Shown here piece by piece: positions 1-10,054 of a stretch of DNA of 64,000 nucleotides. Source of the stretch: Rhodospirillales bacterium BBD 1991-14. Its GTDB lineage: Bacteria; Pseudomonadota; Alphaproteobacteria; Kiloniellales; Kiloniellaceae. A model generated the notes under the pieces. It was not told where the DNA came from. It saw only the letters and a program-made list of their open reading frames with translations, and searched no databases. Position numbers and translations under genes: made by a program. The DNA is taken from NCBI GenBank assembly GCA_001657395.1, contig LYSY01000001.1, positions 868,001 through 932,000 of the forward strand. Reading direction: 5' to 3'. Positions within the stretch are counted from its first letter, which is position 1; each line of letters starts with the position of its first letter.

Positions 1-1137
1 GAGATCACAATTGACGAGAAGCTGAACCTCAACGCCCCAGAACAGCAGTCGATCGTCGACCTGATGCTCGACGACATGCTGGGTCTCGGTCCGCTCGAGC
101 CCTTGCTGGCCGACGAGAGCGTCACCGACATCATGGTGAATGGCCCATACCAGATTTACGTGGAGCGGCGCGGCAAGCTGGAGCTCTCGGGCGTGCGCTT
201 CCAGAACGACGAGCATGTTCTGAACATCGCGCGCAGGATCGTGTCGCAAATCGGCCGGCGCGTCGACGAAACAACGCCTCTGGTCGACGCCCGCCTTCTC
301 GATGGCAGCCGTGTCAACATCATCATTCCCCCCTTGGCCATCGATGGACCCTCGATCTCGATCCGTAAGTTTTCCAAGAAGGGCATCACTCTGGACGTGA
401 TGCAGAACCAGAAGAACATCTCACCGGCCATGGGAACGGTCTTGAAGATCGCGTCGCGCAGCCAGCTCAACATCCTGATCTCCGGCGGTACGGGTTCCGG
501 TAAGACAACGCTGCTCAACGCGATGTCCCAGATGATCGACCCCGGTGAGCGCATCGTCACCATCGAGGACGCGGCCGAGTTGCAGCTTCAGCAGCCCCAT
601 GTGGTGCGCCTGGAAACACGGCCGCCCAACCTGGAGGGCAGCGGCGAGATCACCATGCGCGACCTCGTCAAGAACGCTCTGCGTATGCGGCCCGACCGCA
701 TCATCCTGGGCGAGGTGCGCGGCTCCGAAGCCGTCGACATGCTGCAGGCCATGAACACGGGCCATGACGGCTCTCTGGGTACGATCCACGCCAACCGCCC
801 CCGCGAGGCCCTGACGCGTCTGGAGAACATGATCGGCATGGCCGGCATCAATCTGCCGGCCCGCGCCGTCCGGACACAGATCGCCTCGGCCCTCGATATG
901 ATTGTTCAGGTTTCGCGCATGCGCGACGGCATGCGCCGCATCACCCATGTCGAGGAAATCGTCGGCATGGAAGGTGAGATCATCACAACCCAGACGCTTT
1001 TCACCTACGAGTTCGAGGGCGAAGGCAAGGACGGCTTGCTTCTGGGCAGCTTCAAGTCTTCCGGACTGCGCCCCCACTTCACCCCCCGCGCCGCCTACTT
1101 CGGCCTCGACAAGCCGTTGATGGAGGTCATGGGATGA
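1..1137 (+). CDS. cpaF: CpaF/TadA-type pilus assembly ATPase (5' truncated by window)
   Basis: Secretion ATPase that powers assembly of Tad/Flp pili at the inner membrane. The frame is open from base 1, so the N-terminus lies outside the window and about 378 residues are visible. The Walker A loop (GGTGSGKTT), Walker B (RIILGEVRG) and the histidine box ([12 protein letters not shown]) are all present, as expected of a GspE/VirB11-family ATPase of the CpaF branch. The stop overlaps the start of tadB by 4 bp (ATGA), so translation is probably coupled. The next two genes are the platform proteins TadB and TadC, which fixes the assignment. The internal ATG at 64 is not the true start, since homologous-looking sequence continues upstream of it. 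Confidence 0.95.
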   Translation, partial: EITIDEKLNLNAPEQQSIVDLMLDDMLGLGPLEPLLADESVTDIMVNGPYQIYVERRGKLELSGVRFQNDEHVLNIARRIVSQIGRRVDETTPLVDARLLDGSRVNIIIPPLAIDGPSISIRKFSKKGITLDVMQNQKNISPAMGTVLKIASRSQLNILISGGTGSGKTTLLNAMSQMIDPGERIVTIEDAAELQLQQPHVVRLETRPPNLEGSGEITMRDLVKNALRMRPDRIILGEVRGSEAVDMLQAMNTGHDGSLGTIHANRPREALTRLENMIGMAGINLPARAVRTQIASALDMIVQVSRMRDGMRRITHVEEIVGMEGEIITTQTLFTYEFEGEGKDGLLLGSFKSSGLRPHFTPRAAYFGLDKPLMEVMG

Positions 1138-2144
1138 TCATCGAGCTGCCGATGGGCCTCGGCTCCGTGTCGGCCGAACTGCTGCTGATCATCTTGCCCG
1201 CGCTGGCGGCCTTGATCGTCTTTGCTCTGGTCTTTGGCGGCGACAGCACAGGCAAGCAGACCCGGCGGCGCATCGACCGGATTCGCACTTCCAACATGAA
1301 GACGATCACGCCGGAGGAAATCGTCTCCATCCGCCGTTCCGACACGGACAGTGAGATCGCGGTTCTCGACAGCCTGATCAAGCGGCTGACGCCACGGCCG
1401 GAGGTCCTCCGGCTGCGCCTCGCAAGCGCCGGCTACGGCAGTTCCCTTGGCCGCTATCTCTTTATCTGCCTGATCTTCGGCCTGGTTACGTTTTCCGGGC
1501 TTCAGTTCTTCAAGCTCGTCCCGATCCTGGTCTCCGTCCTGGTCGCCCTCTTCACCGCAATCATGCTGCCCCACCTGGGCCTGACATTCCTGATCCGGCG
1601 GCGCAGAAACCGGTTCATCGCCCATTTTCCCGAAGCCATCGACCTGATGGTCCGGGGTTTGAAGTCCGGACTGCCGATTACCGAGTCCATCAAGGCCGCC
1701 GGCTCCGAAATCCCTGACCCCGTGGGCACGGAGCTTTCGCGTATCACCGATACGGTTCGCCTGGGCGAATCACTTGAGGACGCCCTCTGGGATGCGTCGA
1801 AACGCCTCGACATCCAGGAGTTCAACTTTTTCACCGTCGCCCTGGCCATCCAATCCGAGACCGGCGGCAACCTGGCCGAGACTCTGTCCAACCTCTCGGA
1901 CGTGTTGCGACGTCGGCGGCAGTTGAAGCTCAAGATCAAGGCACTCTCCTCGGAGGCCAAGGCCAGTGCCTACATCATCGGGTCGCTGCCCTTCATCATG
2001 GCTTTGCTAATCTACCTGGTGAACCCGGACTACATCTCCGACCTCTTTACAGACGATCGCGGCATCTTCCTCGTCTGCCTCGGCTTCCTCAGCTTCGGCA
2101 TGGGCATCGGCGTGATGTACAAGATGGTGAAGTTCGAGATATGA
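1134..2144 (+). CDS. tadB: TadB-like pilus inner-membrane platform protein
   Basis: Type II secretion F-domain protein of 336 residues that forms part of the inner-membrane platform driven by CpaF. Two hydrophobic segments sit near residues 10-30 and 110-145, followed by the cytoplasmic T2SSF helical domain with its typical FPEAIDLMVRGLKSG stretch, and further membrane helices at the C-terminus (about 280-330). It overlaps cpaF and tadC by ATGA at both ends, so the three genes form one translationally coupled unit. Its position between the ATPase and the second F-domain protein supports TadB (CpaG) rather than TadC. Confidence 0.92.
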   Translation: MIIELPMGLGSVSAELLLIILPALAALIVFALVFGGDSTGKQTRRRIDRIRTSNMKTITPEEIVSIRRSDTDSEIAVLDSLIKRLTPRPEVLRLRLASAGYGSSLGRYLFICLIFGLVTFSGLQFFKLVPILVSVLVALFTAIMLPHLGLTFLIRRRRNRFIAHFPEAIDLMVRGLKSGLPITESIKAAGSEIPDPVGTELSRITDTVRLGESLEDALWDASKRLDIQEFNFFTVALAIQSETGGNLAETLSNLSDVLRRRRQLKLKIKALSSEAKASAYIIGSLPFIMALLIYLVNPDYISDLFTDDRGIFLVCLGFLSFGMGIGVMYKMVKFEI

Positions 2145-3118
2145 CGCTGGAGGACCTCATACCGCCGGGCATGACGCTTGAGGATCTGCTGGTCACCATG
2201 TCCGGCATCTCGGTTCTCATCAGCGTCGTCGCCGTCTGGTTCACGCTGCTGCATCGCGACGTTTCCAGCAAGCGGGCAAAGATGATCGCCGACCAGCGCC
2301 GCGACCTGCGCTCGGGTATCATGATGCCCAAGCGCCGCGGCTCGGGCAAGCAGCCGAGCGTCACCCTGATGCACAAAACCGTCGACAGGCTGAAGCTGCT
2401 GCGCAGCGCTCAGGCCAAGAAGGTCGGTGTCAAGCTGATGCAGGCGGGCTGGCGCAACAAAGACGCCATGGTGAAGTTCTTCTTCTGCAAGCTGGCGCTC
2501 CCCTTCGTCTTCGGCGGTGTTGCGACCTTCATGCTCTATGGCATCGAAGCCTACGATATGAGCGCCGCCGGAAAGGCCGGCGCCGCCTTGGGGGCCGTGA
2601 TCTTCGGCGCATACCTGCCGGACATCCTGGTGAAGAACCAAGCACAGAAGCGTCAGTCGGCAATCCGCAAGGCCCTGCCCGACGCCCTCGACCTCATGGT
2701 CATCTGCTCCGAGGCCGGCCTCAGCCTGGATGCCACCCTGATGCGGGTTGCCAAGGAAATGGACAAGACAGCCCCGGAGCTTGCCGATGAATTCAGCCTC
2801 ACCGGCCTCGAACTGGGCTTTCTTCCCGATCGCCGCACGGCCCTTCAGAACCTCGCCGTCCGCACCGACCTGACGGTGATCCGCGGCATGGTCGGGACGC
2901 TGCTGCAGGCCGAGCGCTACGGTACACCGCTGGCACACTCGCTGCGCGTCCTCTCTGCAGAATCCCGCGAGGAACGGGCCATGAAGGCCGAGGAAAAAGC
3001 GGCACGCCTGCCGGCGCTTCTGACCGTGCCGATGATCATCTTCATCCTGCCGCCGCTCTTCATCGTTCTGATCGGTCCTGCAGCACTGCGGACGGTCGAC
3101 GCCCTGTCGAACATGTGA
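2141..3118 (+). CDS. tadC: TadC-like pilus inner-membrane platform protein
   Basis: Second T2SSF-domain protein of the Tad pilus platform, 325 residues. An N-terminal membrane helix (about residues 20-38), paired helices near 110-160, the F-domain signature LPDALDLMVICSEAGLSLDATL-like region near 185-205 and a C-terminal helix near 295-315 are visible. It follows tadB with a 4-bp overlap. The downstream genes often found here in other Tad clusters (tadD, tadG) are absent: the operon ends 39 bp before a convergent cardiolipin synthase gene. Confidence 0.92.
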   Translation: MTLEDLIPPGMTLEDLLVTMSGISVLISVVAVWFTLLHRDVSSKRAKMIADQRRDLRSGIMMPKRRGSGKQPSVTLMHKTVDRLKLLRSAQAKKVGVKLMQAGWRNKDAMVKFFFCKLALPFVFGGVATFMLYGIEAYDMSAAGKAGAALGAVIFGAYLPDILVKNQAQKRQSAIRKALPDALDLMVICSEAGLSLDATLMRVAKEMDKTAPELADEFSLTGLELGFLPDRRTALQNLAVRTDLTVIRGMVGTLLQAERYGTPLAHSLRVLSAESREERAMKAEEKAARLPALLTVPMIIFILPPLFIVLIGPAALRTVDALSNM

Positions 3119-3157
3119 CCCAGCCCCGCACGGCGGCCCAACTCTTCTGGGCGTCGC

Positions 3158-4612
3158 CTACAGCACCGGCGCCAGAAGCCGGGAAAGGCTAACACCGAAG
3201 CGGAACCAGACCGACCTGTCGTCCAGTTCACCGGCTATGACCCGGCGGCTGACGGCGAAGTCGGCCAGAAGCATGGTCTCGACCTGAATTGCGAAGTCCG
3301 GGTCGAAAACCACCAGTGAGACCTCGAAATTCAGTCGGAAGGAACGATTATCGAGGTTTGCCGTCCCGACGCTTGCCAGATCGTCATCGATCAACAGCAC
3401 CTTCTGGTGCAGAAACCCGGCTTCATAGCGGTAGATTTCGATGCCCGCTCGTTCCGCCATCGGATAGTGGGCGTAGCTGGCCCAGTCGACCCAGACGTGA
3501 TCGGCCCTCTCCGGCAGCAGCAGACGGACCTCAACGCCGCGCAGCCGTGCGAGCTGCAAGGCGGCCAGCGTCTGCTCATCCGGCACGAAGTACGGACTGG
3601 CGATCCAGATCCGGTGCCGCGCAGTGGATATGGCCTCCAGGAAGAAAAGTGCGCAGCTGTCCCAGTAATCGGCAGGACCGGTCGGCAGGATGAGGGCCGC
3701 GCTCTCGCCCACGGCTTCCGCCGGGTCCCAGCACAGCGCCGGGACTTCACGCGCCGCCCAGTACCAGTCCTCGATGAAGGCCAGTTGCAAAGCCTGGACG
3801 CAAGGCCCGAAGAGGCGGACGTGGGTGTCACGCCAGGGGCTGAACCGGCTGTCCCGTCCAAGGTACTCGTCGCCGAAGTTGAAGCCGCCGACAAAAGCCA
3901 GGGAGCCGTCGACCACCAGGATCTTGCGGTGATTGCGGAAGTTCAATTGAAACCGGTTCACCGGACCCTGGGTCGTCGAGAAAGCCCGCACGCTCACGCC
4001 CTCTTTGCGCAGGTCGGCGGTGTAGTGCGCCGGAAGACCGTGGCTGCCGATCTCGTCATAGAGGAAACAGACGCTCACACCACGCCTGGACAGGCGGATC
4101 AGGCGCGCCTTGAGGTCACGGCCAAGATCGTCGTCGCGCACCAGATAAGACTGCAGCAGGACGTAGCGCTCGGCCTGGTCCATAGCCTCGAACATGGCAC
4201 CGTAGGCGGCGCAGCCATCCTGCAGCAGATCGATCCGATTGCCTGTGGTCACCGGCATGCCGGCCAGTTGTTCCAGCACCTCCAGGCGTGCGCCGCCGAC
4301 GCCGCCACGATGTCCGACCGACCGCGACAGGCGCTGACGCAGCTCGGCGGCGATGTGGTGGATCTGCAGATCGCCGCTGCGCCGGGCCGCCACGTAGCCA
4401 TGGAACTTCCCGCGGCCGAAAATCCAGTACAACGGCAGCGCAAGATAGGGAAAGGTGATCAGCGAGATCGTCCAGGCCACTGCCCCCTGGGCGGTGCGCG
4501 TTCGCACGACCGCATGCAAGGCCGAGAACAGGCCGGAGAAGTGGATGAGGCCCGCCAGGAGGGCCAGGATGACCCAGGCATTCTCACTCTGAAACACGGA
4601 CAAGGACGTCAC
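3158..4612 (-). CDS. cls: Cardiolipin synthase, phospholipase D family
   Basis: Membrane enzyme that joins phosphatidylglycerol molecules to make cardiolipin. The 484-residue protein starts with two hydrophobic segments (about 10-30 and 40-65) and has two HKD motifs, HxK(x)4D(x)6GxxN, in the PLDc domains: one starting HRKILVVDG near residue 229 and one starting HQKVLLIDD near 399. Both are intact. The start codon is GTG at 4612 with a CAGGT sequence upstream. The gene stands alone, convergent with tadC and 87 bp from the downstream end of the sensor kinase gene. Length and layout match bacterial ClsA-type enzymes. Confidence 0.92.
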   Translation of the reverse strand: MTSLSVFQSENAWVILALLAGLIHFSGLFSALHAVVRTRTAQGAVAWTISLITFPYLALPLYWIFGRGKFHGYVAARRSGDLQIHHIAAELRQRLSRSVGHRGGVGGARLEVLEQLAGMPVTTGNRIDLLQDGCAAYGAMFEAMDQAERYVLLQSYLVRDDDLGRDLKARLIRLSRRGVSVCFLYDEIGSHGLPAHYTADLRKEGVSVRAFSTTQGPVNRFQLNFRNHRKILVVDGSLAFVGGFNFGDEYLGRDSRFSPWRDTHVRLFGPCVQALQLAFIEDWYWAAREVPALCWDPAEAVGESAALILPTGPADYWDSCALFFLEAISTARHRIWIASPYFVPDEQTLAALQLARLRGVEVRLLLPERADHVWVDWASYAHYPMAERAGIEIYRYEAGFLHQKVLLIDDDLASVGTANLDNRSFRLNFEVSLVVFDPDFAIQVETMLLADFAVSRRVIAGELDDRSVWFRFGVSLSRLLAPVL

Positions 4613-4699
4613 CGGACCTGTTCACATCGACGCATGCTTTTACCGCGCCGCGGCACCGGCTGCAGTAAAAAGCGGTGACGTCTGGCCGCTTCCCCGGCC

Positions 4700-7600
4700 T
4701 CAGAGACCCTGGGCGGCGGACTCGCGGCTGTTTCGAACCTCCAGCAGAGCCGCCTGGAGATCCTCCGTACGAGCCGGCTTGCGCAAGGACTTGAAGCCGT
4801 TTGCCGCTATCTCGCGCCGCGGTTCCACGCCCTGATCAGCGGTGATGATCAGAACCGGGACCTCCCGGCCGCAGAGGCGCCGCAGCCGGACCGCGACCTC
4901 AACCCCCGTGACGTGATTGGGCAGTCTGTAGTCCGCAACGATCAGGTCGATCGGTGCCTCCGCCGCCTGCAGTTGGGCGCAGGCTTCCTCGTAGTCGGTC
5001 GCCACGTGCACGCCACAGCCCCAGGACTGCAGGACCATGGCCATGCCCTTCTTGCTCTGAACATCGTCCTCGACGACGAGGACCTGAAGCCCCTCCGCCA
5101 GGAAAGCCTCCTCCGCCTTTCTTTCCAAGGCCGGCGGCGGCCTGACCGAGGAGTCCGCCGCCGCCAGCTCGACGGCGAACATGCTGCCCCGGCCAACCAC
5201 GGAATCGACGACGATCTCGTGTCCGAGGATATCGGCCAGACGCCGCACGATCGAAAGACCCAGGCCCACGCCCTTGCGCCGGTCGCGGGCCGGATTGTCG
5301 AGCTGATGGAACTCCTCGAAAATGGCCTCGCGCTTGGATGGCGGCACGCCCGGGCCGGTATCCCAGACCTCGATACGGATCTTGCCGGCGCGCCGCCGAC
5401 AGCCGATCAAAACCTTGCCGGTCTCCGTGTAACGCAGCGCGTTCGACATCAGGTTGCCGAGGATCCGTTCCAGAAGGTCCGGATCGCTGTAGACCATCTG
5501 ATTGCAGGGGACCACCCGCAGTTTCAGTCCACGGTCCTCCGCCTGATGGGCATAGACCCTTTGAAGGCCATCGAGCATCCGCTGCACCGTAAAGGCCTGG
5601 AAGTGCCCTTCAAGCTGGCCCGTCTCGAGTTCCGAAATGTCCAGGAGGGCATTCAGCAACCGGCCCGCCGCCTCGGAGGCTTCTCGAATGTCCGCGACGA
5701 TGTCATGGACATCGTCGTCCTCGACCGTCGCTTCCAAGGCAGCCACGAACAATTCGATGGCATGGAGAGGCTGGCGCAGGTCGTGGCTGGCGGCCGCGAG
5801 GAAACGGGTCTTGGCCTCATTGGCCGTCTCCGCTGCTTTGCGCGCCCTCTGCAGCTCGGTGATGTCCGAAATGATGCAGGCGGTGCCGCCTTCGCGGGTC
5901 CGCCGTTCGGTGATCAGAAGCGAGCGCCCATCGTTCCAGTCCTGCTGCAGAAAGCTCTCCGCCGCCCGATGATGGGCAAGGCGCTGCTGGATCCAGGCCT
6001 CTGCAGCCTCGGGGTCATCCAGGCCAGGGACGTAGCCATGCCTGACGTTGGTGCGGATGATATCCTCAAAGGTGGCGCCCGGGACGATATGCGTGCCACG
6101 ATTGACAGAGGGGTGCCTGTAGGTCTGGTTGCAGAGAACGAGGCGGTCCTCGGCGTCGAAAAGGGCAAAGCCCTCTGACAGACTCTCGATTGCGTCGATC
6201 AGGCGCGCCTCTGCCGCCTCCGCATGCCGCCGCGCCTCGATCTCCGCTGTCTCGTCCTCGGCCACGCCCCGATAGCCGCTGAAGCGGCCGCTGCGGTCAT
6301 AGTGCGGCTTCCCGTTGATCCGCCAGTGATAGCGATCTCCCTTGGCGTCGGTGAAGGCCGCGCGCAGGTCGCGGATCGGGCGGCGCGCCCTGAAGTCCTC
6401 ATGGAAGCCGCGCCAGTAGGGGTCCTTGACGATGTCGGCGCCGAAGAGCTCCCAAAGCGTACAGCCAACCGCCTCTTCAGCGCTCGGCCGCGACGGGCCG
6501 CTCGCCGTCTGAACGTCGAGAAAGGAGGAGATCCTCAGGTCCTGGTCCATTTCCCAGAACCCGCCCGGCCCCGACTCGGCAAAGTCCTTGAAGCGTTGCT
6601 CGCTGTCCTTGAGGGCATCTTCGGCTTGCACGCGCTCGGTGATGTCGAGCCGGATCCCGATGAAACCGCCGGCCTCCACAGGATGGTTGCGCGCTTCGAT
6701 CCAACGGCCCTCGCTGGTCTTGGTGCGGAACGTCGGATGGCTCATGACGTAGCGCGGCATTTCCTTCTGGCCCAGCGGCACCTCGTCCGCCGCCATGACC
6801 GAGAACTGGTCCCGATCGAAGGCAAGCTTCATCAGATCGCTGTAGTCCGCACCAGGGCGGATCTCCTCAGCCAGCCGCGGAAACAGCTCGCGATACTTGC
6901 TGTTGCAGAGGATCAGCTTTCCGTCGGTGTCGTACCAGACGAAGCCATCGGTCATGCTCTCGATCGACTCGGACAGCAAAGCCTTGGTCCGTGCCGCTTC
7001 CAGCTCGCTCTGGAAGAGCGCCCGTTCGGCACGCTTGCGCTCCGTCATGTCGCTTCCGAGTGAAGCCAGGCCGATGACGCTTCCTTTGGCATCGCGCCTG
7101 GGAAACTTGATGGTCAACACCGTCCGCTTGCCGCCTTTGGTCTGCACCACCTCTTCCTGGATCAGCAGGCGACCGCTTTTCAGGACTTCGAGATCGGCCC
7201 GTCTGACCTTCTCGGCCCACTCGGTATTGTTGGATATCTCAGCCGGAAGGCGTCCGTAGATCTCTTGCGGCGTAAGGCCGTGGACTTCGCAGAGCTGACG
7301 GCTCACCGCCATGTAGCGGCCTTCGGAATCCTTGATGTTCATATAGAGCGGCGCATGCTCGAAAATCATGCGCAGGCACTCCTCGCTGTCCCGCAGGGCC
7401 TGCTCCACCTTGCGCCGCTGGGTCACGTCGGAGGAGATGGTGCCGATTCCCAAAAGAGCGCCGCTGTGCGCGATCACCGGAAACTTGATGGTGATGGCCT
7501 CGATGGCACCGTCCTGAAGCGGGATCGACTCCTCAAAAACAATCGGCTTGCGGTCTCCCAGGACCTCGCGGTCTATGCGCAGGTTGCGCTCCACCCACTC

Positions 7601-8212
7601 TTCCGCCACGCCCAGGTCGGTGACCCGCTTGCCGGGCAGTTCCTCGCGTTTCTTCCCATAGATCTCCGCAAAGCGTCGACTGGTCGCCACATAGCGGCCC
7701 TGCATGTCACGGAAGCACATCTCCATCGGCGAGTGCTCAAGTACGGCGCCGAACTGCGCCTCGCTGAGGGCCAGGGCTGCTTTGAGGTCCTCCGCGCTGT
7801 CCTGAGGCGTAAAGGTGACGGACCAGCCGGCACCGTCCCCCAGGGGCATGCCGAGGGGTGCCCACTCCAGGCGAAAGAGATCGCCTCCGCCGTCGGCTCT
7901 CGCCAGCCGCGCCGTCTGAACGAAGGAAGAGCCGAGCGAGAAGCCGCCAAAGCAGTCCTGCCCCTGGTCCTCATCGGGGCCATCACCGGCCTCGGCCTCC
8001 AGGATCGAAGACAGGGCTGCCGGCTGCGCCACAGAGGGCGTCAAGCCTGTCAGATCAATGAAGGCCTGGTTGCCGTACATCAGCTGCGGGTCGCTGTCGC
8101 CCTCCCGCCAGGCCGCTACGGCGATTGGCAGCGGCAAGCGCTCCAAGACCCGCTCAGCGAAGTCCGGCAGGGTCCATTGATCCTGGACTTGGGATTGTCC
8201 ACCCACTTGCAT
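4700..8212 (-). CDS. Hybrid sensor histidine kinase with about six PAS domains and a C-terminal receiver
   Basis: Signal-transduction kinase of 1170 residues. About six PAS-type modules occupy residues 20-135, 150-268, 276-392, 405-530, 538-655 and 665-787. The two with DGFVWYDTDGKLILCN and EGFALFDAEDRLVLCN look like the PAS-7 type. HisKA follows with His810 in the SHDLRQPLHA motif, then HATPase with the N-box around 920-924, DTGPG at 951-955 and GVGLGLSI near 981. The receiver spans about 1043-1160 with phospho-acceptor Asp1094. No transmembrane segment is visible, so the protein is probably cytoplasmic. The SHDLRQPL box and C-terminal receiver fit the NahK/FixL-like hybrid kinase group. No cognate response regulator lies next to it. 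Confidence 0.9.
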   Translation of the reverse strand: MQVGGQSQVQDQWTLPDFAERVLERLPLPIAVAAWREGDSDPQLMYGNQAFIDLTGLTPSVAQPAALSSILEAEAGDGPDEDQGQDCFGGFSLGSSFVQTARLARADGGGDLFRLEWAPLGMPLGDGAGWSVTFTPQDSAEDLKAALALSEAQFGAVLEHSPMEMCFRDMQGRYVATSRRFAEIYGKKREELPGKRVTDLGVAEEWVERNLRIDREVLGDRKPIVFEESIPLQDGAIEAITIKFPVIAHSGALLGIGTISSDVTQRRKVEQALRDSEECLRMIFEHAPLYMNIKDSEGRYMAVSRQLCEVHGLTPQEIYGRLPAEISNNTEWAEKVRRADLEVLKSGRLLIQEEVVQTKGGKRTVLTIKFPRRDAKGSVIGLASLGSDMTERKRAERALFQSELEAARTKALLSESIESMTDGFVWYDTDGKLILCNSKYRELFPRLAEEIRPGADYSDLMKLAFDRDQFSVMAADEVPLGQKEMPRYVMSHPTFRTKTSEGRWIEARNHPVEAGGFIGIRLDITERVQAEDALKDSEQRFKDFAESGPGGFWEMDQDLRISSFLDVQTASGPSRPSAEEAVGCTLWELFGADIVKDPYWRGFHEDFRARRPIRDLRAAFTDAKGDRYHWRINGKPHYDRSGRFSGYRGVAEDETAEIEARRHAEAAEARLIDAIESLSEGFALFDAEDRLVLCNQTYRHPSVNRGTHIVPGATFEDIIRTNVRHGYVPGLDDPEAAEAWIQQRLAHHRAAESFLQQDWNDGRSLLITERRTREGGTACIISDITELQRARKAAETANEAKTRFLAAASHDLRQPLHAIELFVAALEATVEDDDVHDIVADIREASEAAGRLLNALLDISELETGQLEGHFQAFTVQRMLDGLQRVYAHQAEDRGLKLRVVPCNQMVYSDPDLLERILGNLMSNALRYTETGKVLIGCRRRAGKIRIEVWDTGPGVPPSKREAIFEEFHQLDNPARDRRKGVGLGLSIVRRLADILGHEIVVDSVVGRGSMFAVELAAADSSVRPPPALERKAEEAFLAEGLQVLVVEDDVQSKKGMAMVLQSWGCGVHVATDYEEACAQLQAAEAPIDLIVADYRLPNHVTGVEVAVRLRRLCGREVPVLIITADQGVEPRREIAANGFKSLRKPARTEDLQAALLEVRNSRESAAQGL

Positions 8213-8471
8213 GGCCTAGCTCGGCGACCTTCCCGTTTCAGCGTCTTTGCGCTGCGGATGTTGCTTCATGAGAGACTGCCGCGGCGCCCGCTCCTGCCCC
8301 GGCGTGCGCTGTTTCCGCCGACAATGCTCCCGCATGATCCATCCAGCATCAAGAACCATAAAGGAACGGTTAACCATATTGAAGCGGCACAGATTTCCGC
8401 TTAACGAAAGCGCAAGGCGTCCTGGGCGATGATTGACGCGGTCGATGATATCAAGGACGGGACGTATTTCC

Positions 8472-8702
8472 ATGCCGAAGTACGACGTGATGCTTCAGCT
8501 TGACGACGATGAGCATCAGATACACCTGGAGATTTACCAGCAGGTCGTCAGTGCCCACGAGCAGAGCGACGAAGAAGTCGTGCACCGGGCAAAGCAGCAG
8601 TTCCGCCACTGGGCAGAGGCGCGCGGGCCGGAATGGAAGTTCGTCGCCCTTCGCGTGCCCTTCGCGATGGTGACCGACAGCGAGATCAGAGTCACACCAT
8701 AG
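8472..8702 (+). CDS. Small conserved-looking protein, function unknown (76 residues)
   Basis: The reading frame encodes a hydrophilic acidic protein of 76 residues beginning MPKYDVMLQLDDDEHQ. It looks like a small alpha/beta domain: an N-terminal strand, a helix rich in Glu, Gln and His, and a C-terminal strand. The ATG at 8472 is preferred over the in-frame ATG at 8433 because the N-terminus then matches a compact domain and an AAGGA lies 14 bases upstream, although this spacing is long. It is divergent from the sensor kinase and convergent with the SPOR lipoprotein gene. I do not recognise the family. Confidence 0.6.
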   Translation: MPKYDVMLQLDDDEHQIHLEIYQQVVSAHEQSDEEVVHRAKQQFRHWAEARGPEWKFVALRVPFAMVTDSEIRVTP

Positions 8703-8720
8703 CAGGCAGCGTTGTGATCC

Positions 8721-9953
8721 CTACGGCCGCTCCACGACAAAGCACGGCTGGCCGCGCGCGGTAAGGGTCGTACAGGCGTCCTCAGCCTGCACCTGAGAGG
8801 CGAACCCGCCGGCCTGAACCCGGAAGAAGACCCCGCGGTCGCCCAGCTTGGCCTCTTCCACGACAAGCCGCAGCGGCCCCAGGACCTCGGGATAGCCGCG
8901 TTTCAGCCGATCCCACTCACCGGCAACTTTGGCCTGATCCTGGATTGCCGAGATCTGGACCAGAATGGTGCCCGGCGGCGCGTCCCAGAGATCCGCCGGG
9001 GCGTCGGAAACGGGCCCCGCGGAGGTTGCGGCCGGCGCAACCGGCGCGGGGTTCTGCCCCGCTGCATCGGGCGACAGCTTGGCCTGTGGTCCTGGCACCG
9101 GCTCAATCCCCGACGCAGGCTGCGAAGCGGGCTCGGGTGCAAGCTCGGGCGCAAGCTCGGGCACTGGCGCCTGTGCCGACCCCGGCGCCGCAGCCTGTTC
9201 CTCAGGGGTCGGCGTCGGTTCGGGTACCGGTTCAACCGCGGCGACCTGCGTCGCCGTTGCCTGCGCCGGCATCGTCGGCGGTGGTGGCAGGGAGGGCCGC
9301 TGGCGCGCCGGTTTGGCCGCAGCCTCGACGGGCTCGGCTGTACTGTCACCGCCCGCCGTGCCATCCGCCGCCTGCGCGGCACCGGCAGCCGCAGGCACCT
9401 CTTGGGCCGCCCCCGCGCCCTGGAGCGGCAAGGCTTCGGCACTGACCGTCTCGACCGGCGCCGCTGCGACTCTGGGCGGCTCTATGGAGGGCGCCGCAGG
9501 CGCTCCCCCGGAGCGCCCCTGGGCCTCCAGGAGGCGCTGGCGGGCGCGCTCGCGGATCAGTTCGGCCTCGGTCGGCGGGCGCTCGGATGACTGGGCGCTT
9601 TCGAAGGTGAGGCGTTCGGCGCTGTAGGTTCGCGGTTGATCCTCGGCGACCAACCCCTCAGCAAGCTGCTCCCGCTCGAACTGCCGCTCGCCGCCGTCAA
9701 AATCCAGATCCCTTGACCAGGCTTGAGGCTCGCTGGGCTGCTGCGGCGGCGGGGCCTGCCGCTGCGCCTCCGGAACCAGTTCAGGGTCGGAATCCGGCGG
9801 CGGGCCCATCTCAATGGTACAGGCGCCCAGAACGGCCACGCACAGGCCGCCCGCCAGGCCTGTGGTCAGCAGACCGCGAATCGGTGCCTTTCGACGGCGC
9901 TTCGACCGGCGAGCCGGATCCGCGCCAAATGTCCTCGCAACCCCCTTTTCCAT
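8721..9953 (-). CDS. SPOR-domain lipoprotein
   Basis: Predicted exported lipoprotein. A basic n-region (RRSKRRRK) is followed by a hydrophobic stretch and the lipobox VLGAC. A long disordered Pro/Ala/Glu-rich segment fills the middle, including PELAPELAPEPASQPAS-type repeats. A C-terminal SPOR-like domain of about 80 residues begins TILVQISAIQDQ. SPOR domains bind glycan strands stripped of stem peptides, so a role at the septum or in cell-wall remodelling is likely. The ATG at 9953 gives a normal signal peptide; the frame also opens at a TTG at 9989. Neither start has a clear ribosome binding site. RlpA-type catalytic sequence is absent, so this is a SPOR protein without an obvious enzyme domain. 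Confidence 0.8.
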   Translation of the reverse strand: MEKGVARTFGADPARRSKRRRKAPIRGLLTTGLAGGLCVAVLGACTIEMGPPPDSDPELVPEAQRQAPPPQQPSEPQAWSRDLDFDGGERQFEREQLAEGLVAEDQPRTYSAERLTFESAQSSERPPTEAELIRERARQRLLEAQGRSGGAPAAPSIEPPRVAAAPVETVSAEALPLQGAGAAQEVPAAAGAAQAADGTAGGDSTAEPVEAAAKPARQRPSLPPPPTMPAQATATQVAAVEPVPEPTPTPEEQAAAPGSAQAPVPELAPELAPEPASQPASGIEPVPGPQAKLSPDAAGQNPAPVAPAATSAGPVSDAPADLWDAPPGTILVQISAIQDQAKVAGEWDRLKRGYPEVLGPLRLVVEEAKLGDRGVFFRVQAGGFASQVQAEDACTTLTARGQPCFVVERP

Positions 9954-10054
9954 AAGGGGGAAGGTACGACCCTGCGAGGGCGCCGACAAGGGCTTGCAAC
10001 AGCGCTTCAGTGGGGCAAAAGCGTTAACCTTGCCGGGCCGCGGAACCCGGCGCC

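Noticed and set aside
9954-9989. TTG at 9989 as the start of the SPOR lipoprotein
   Set aside because: It adds 12 residues without a better ribosome binding site; the ATG at 9953 already gives a normal signal peptide.
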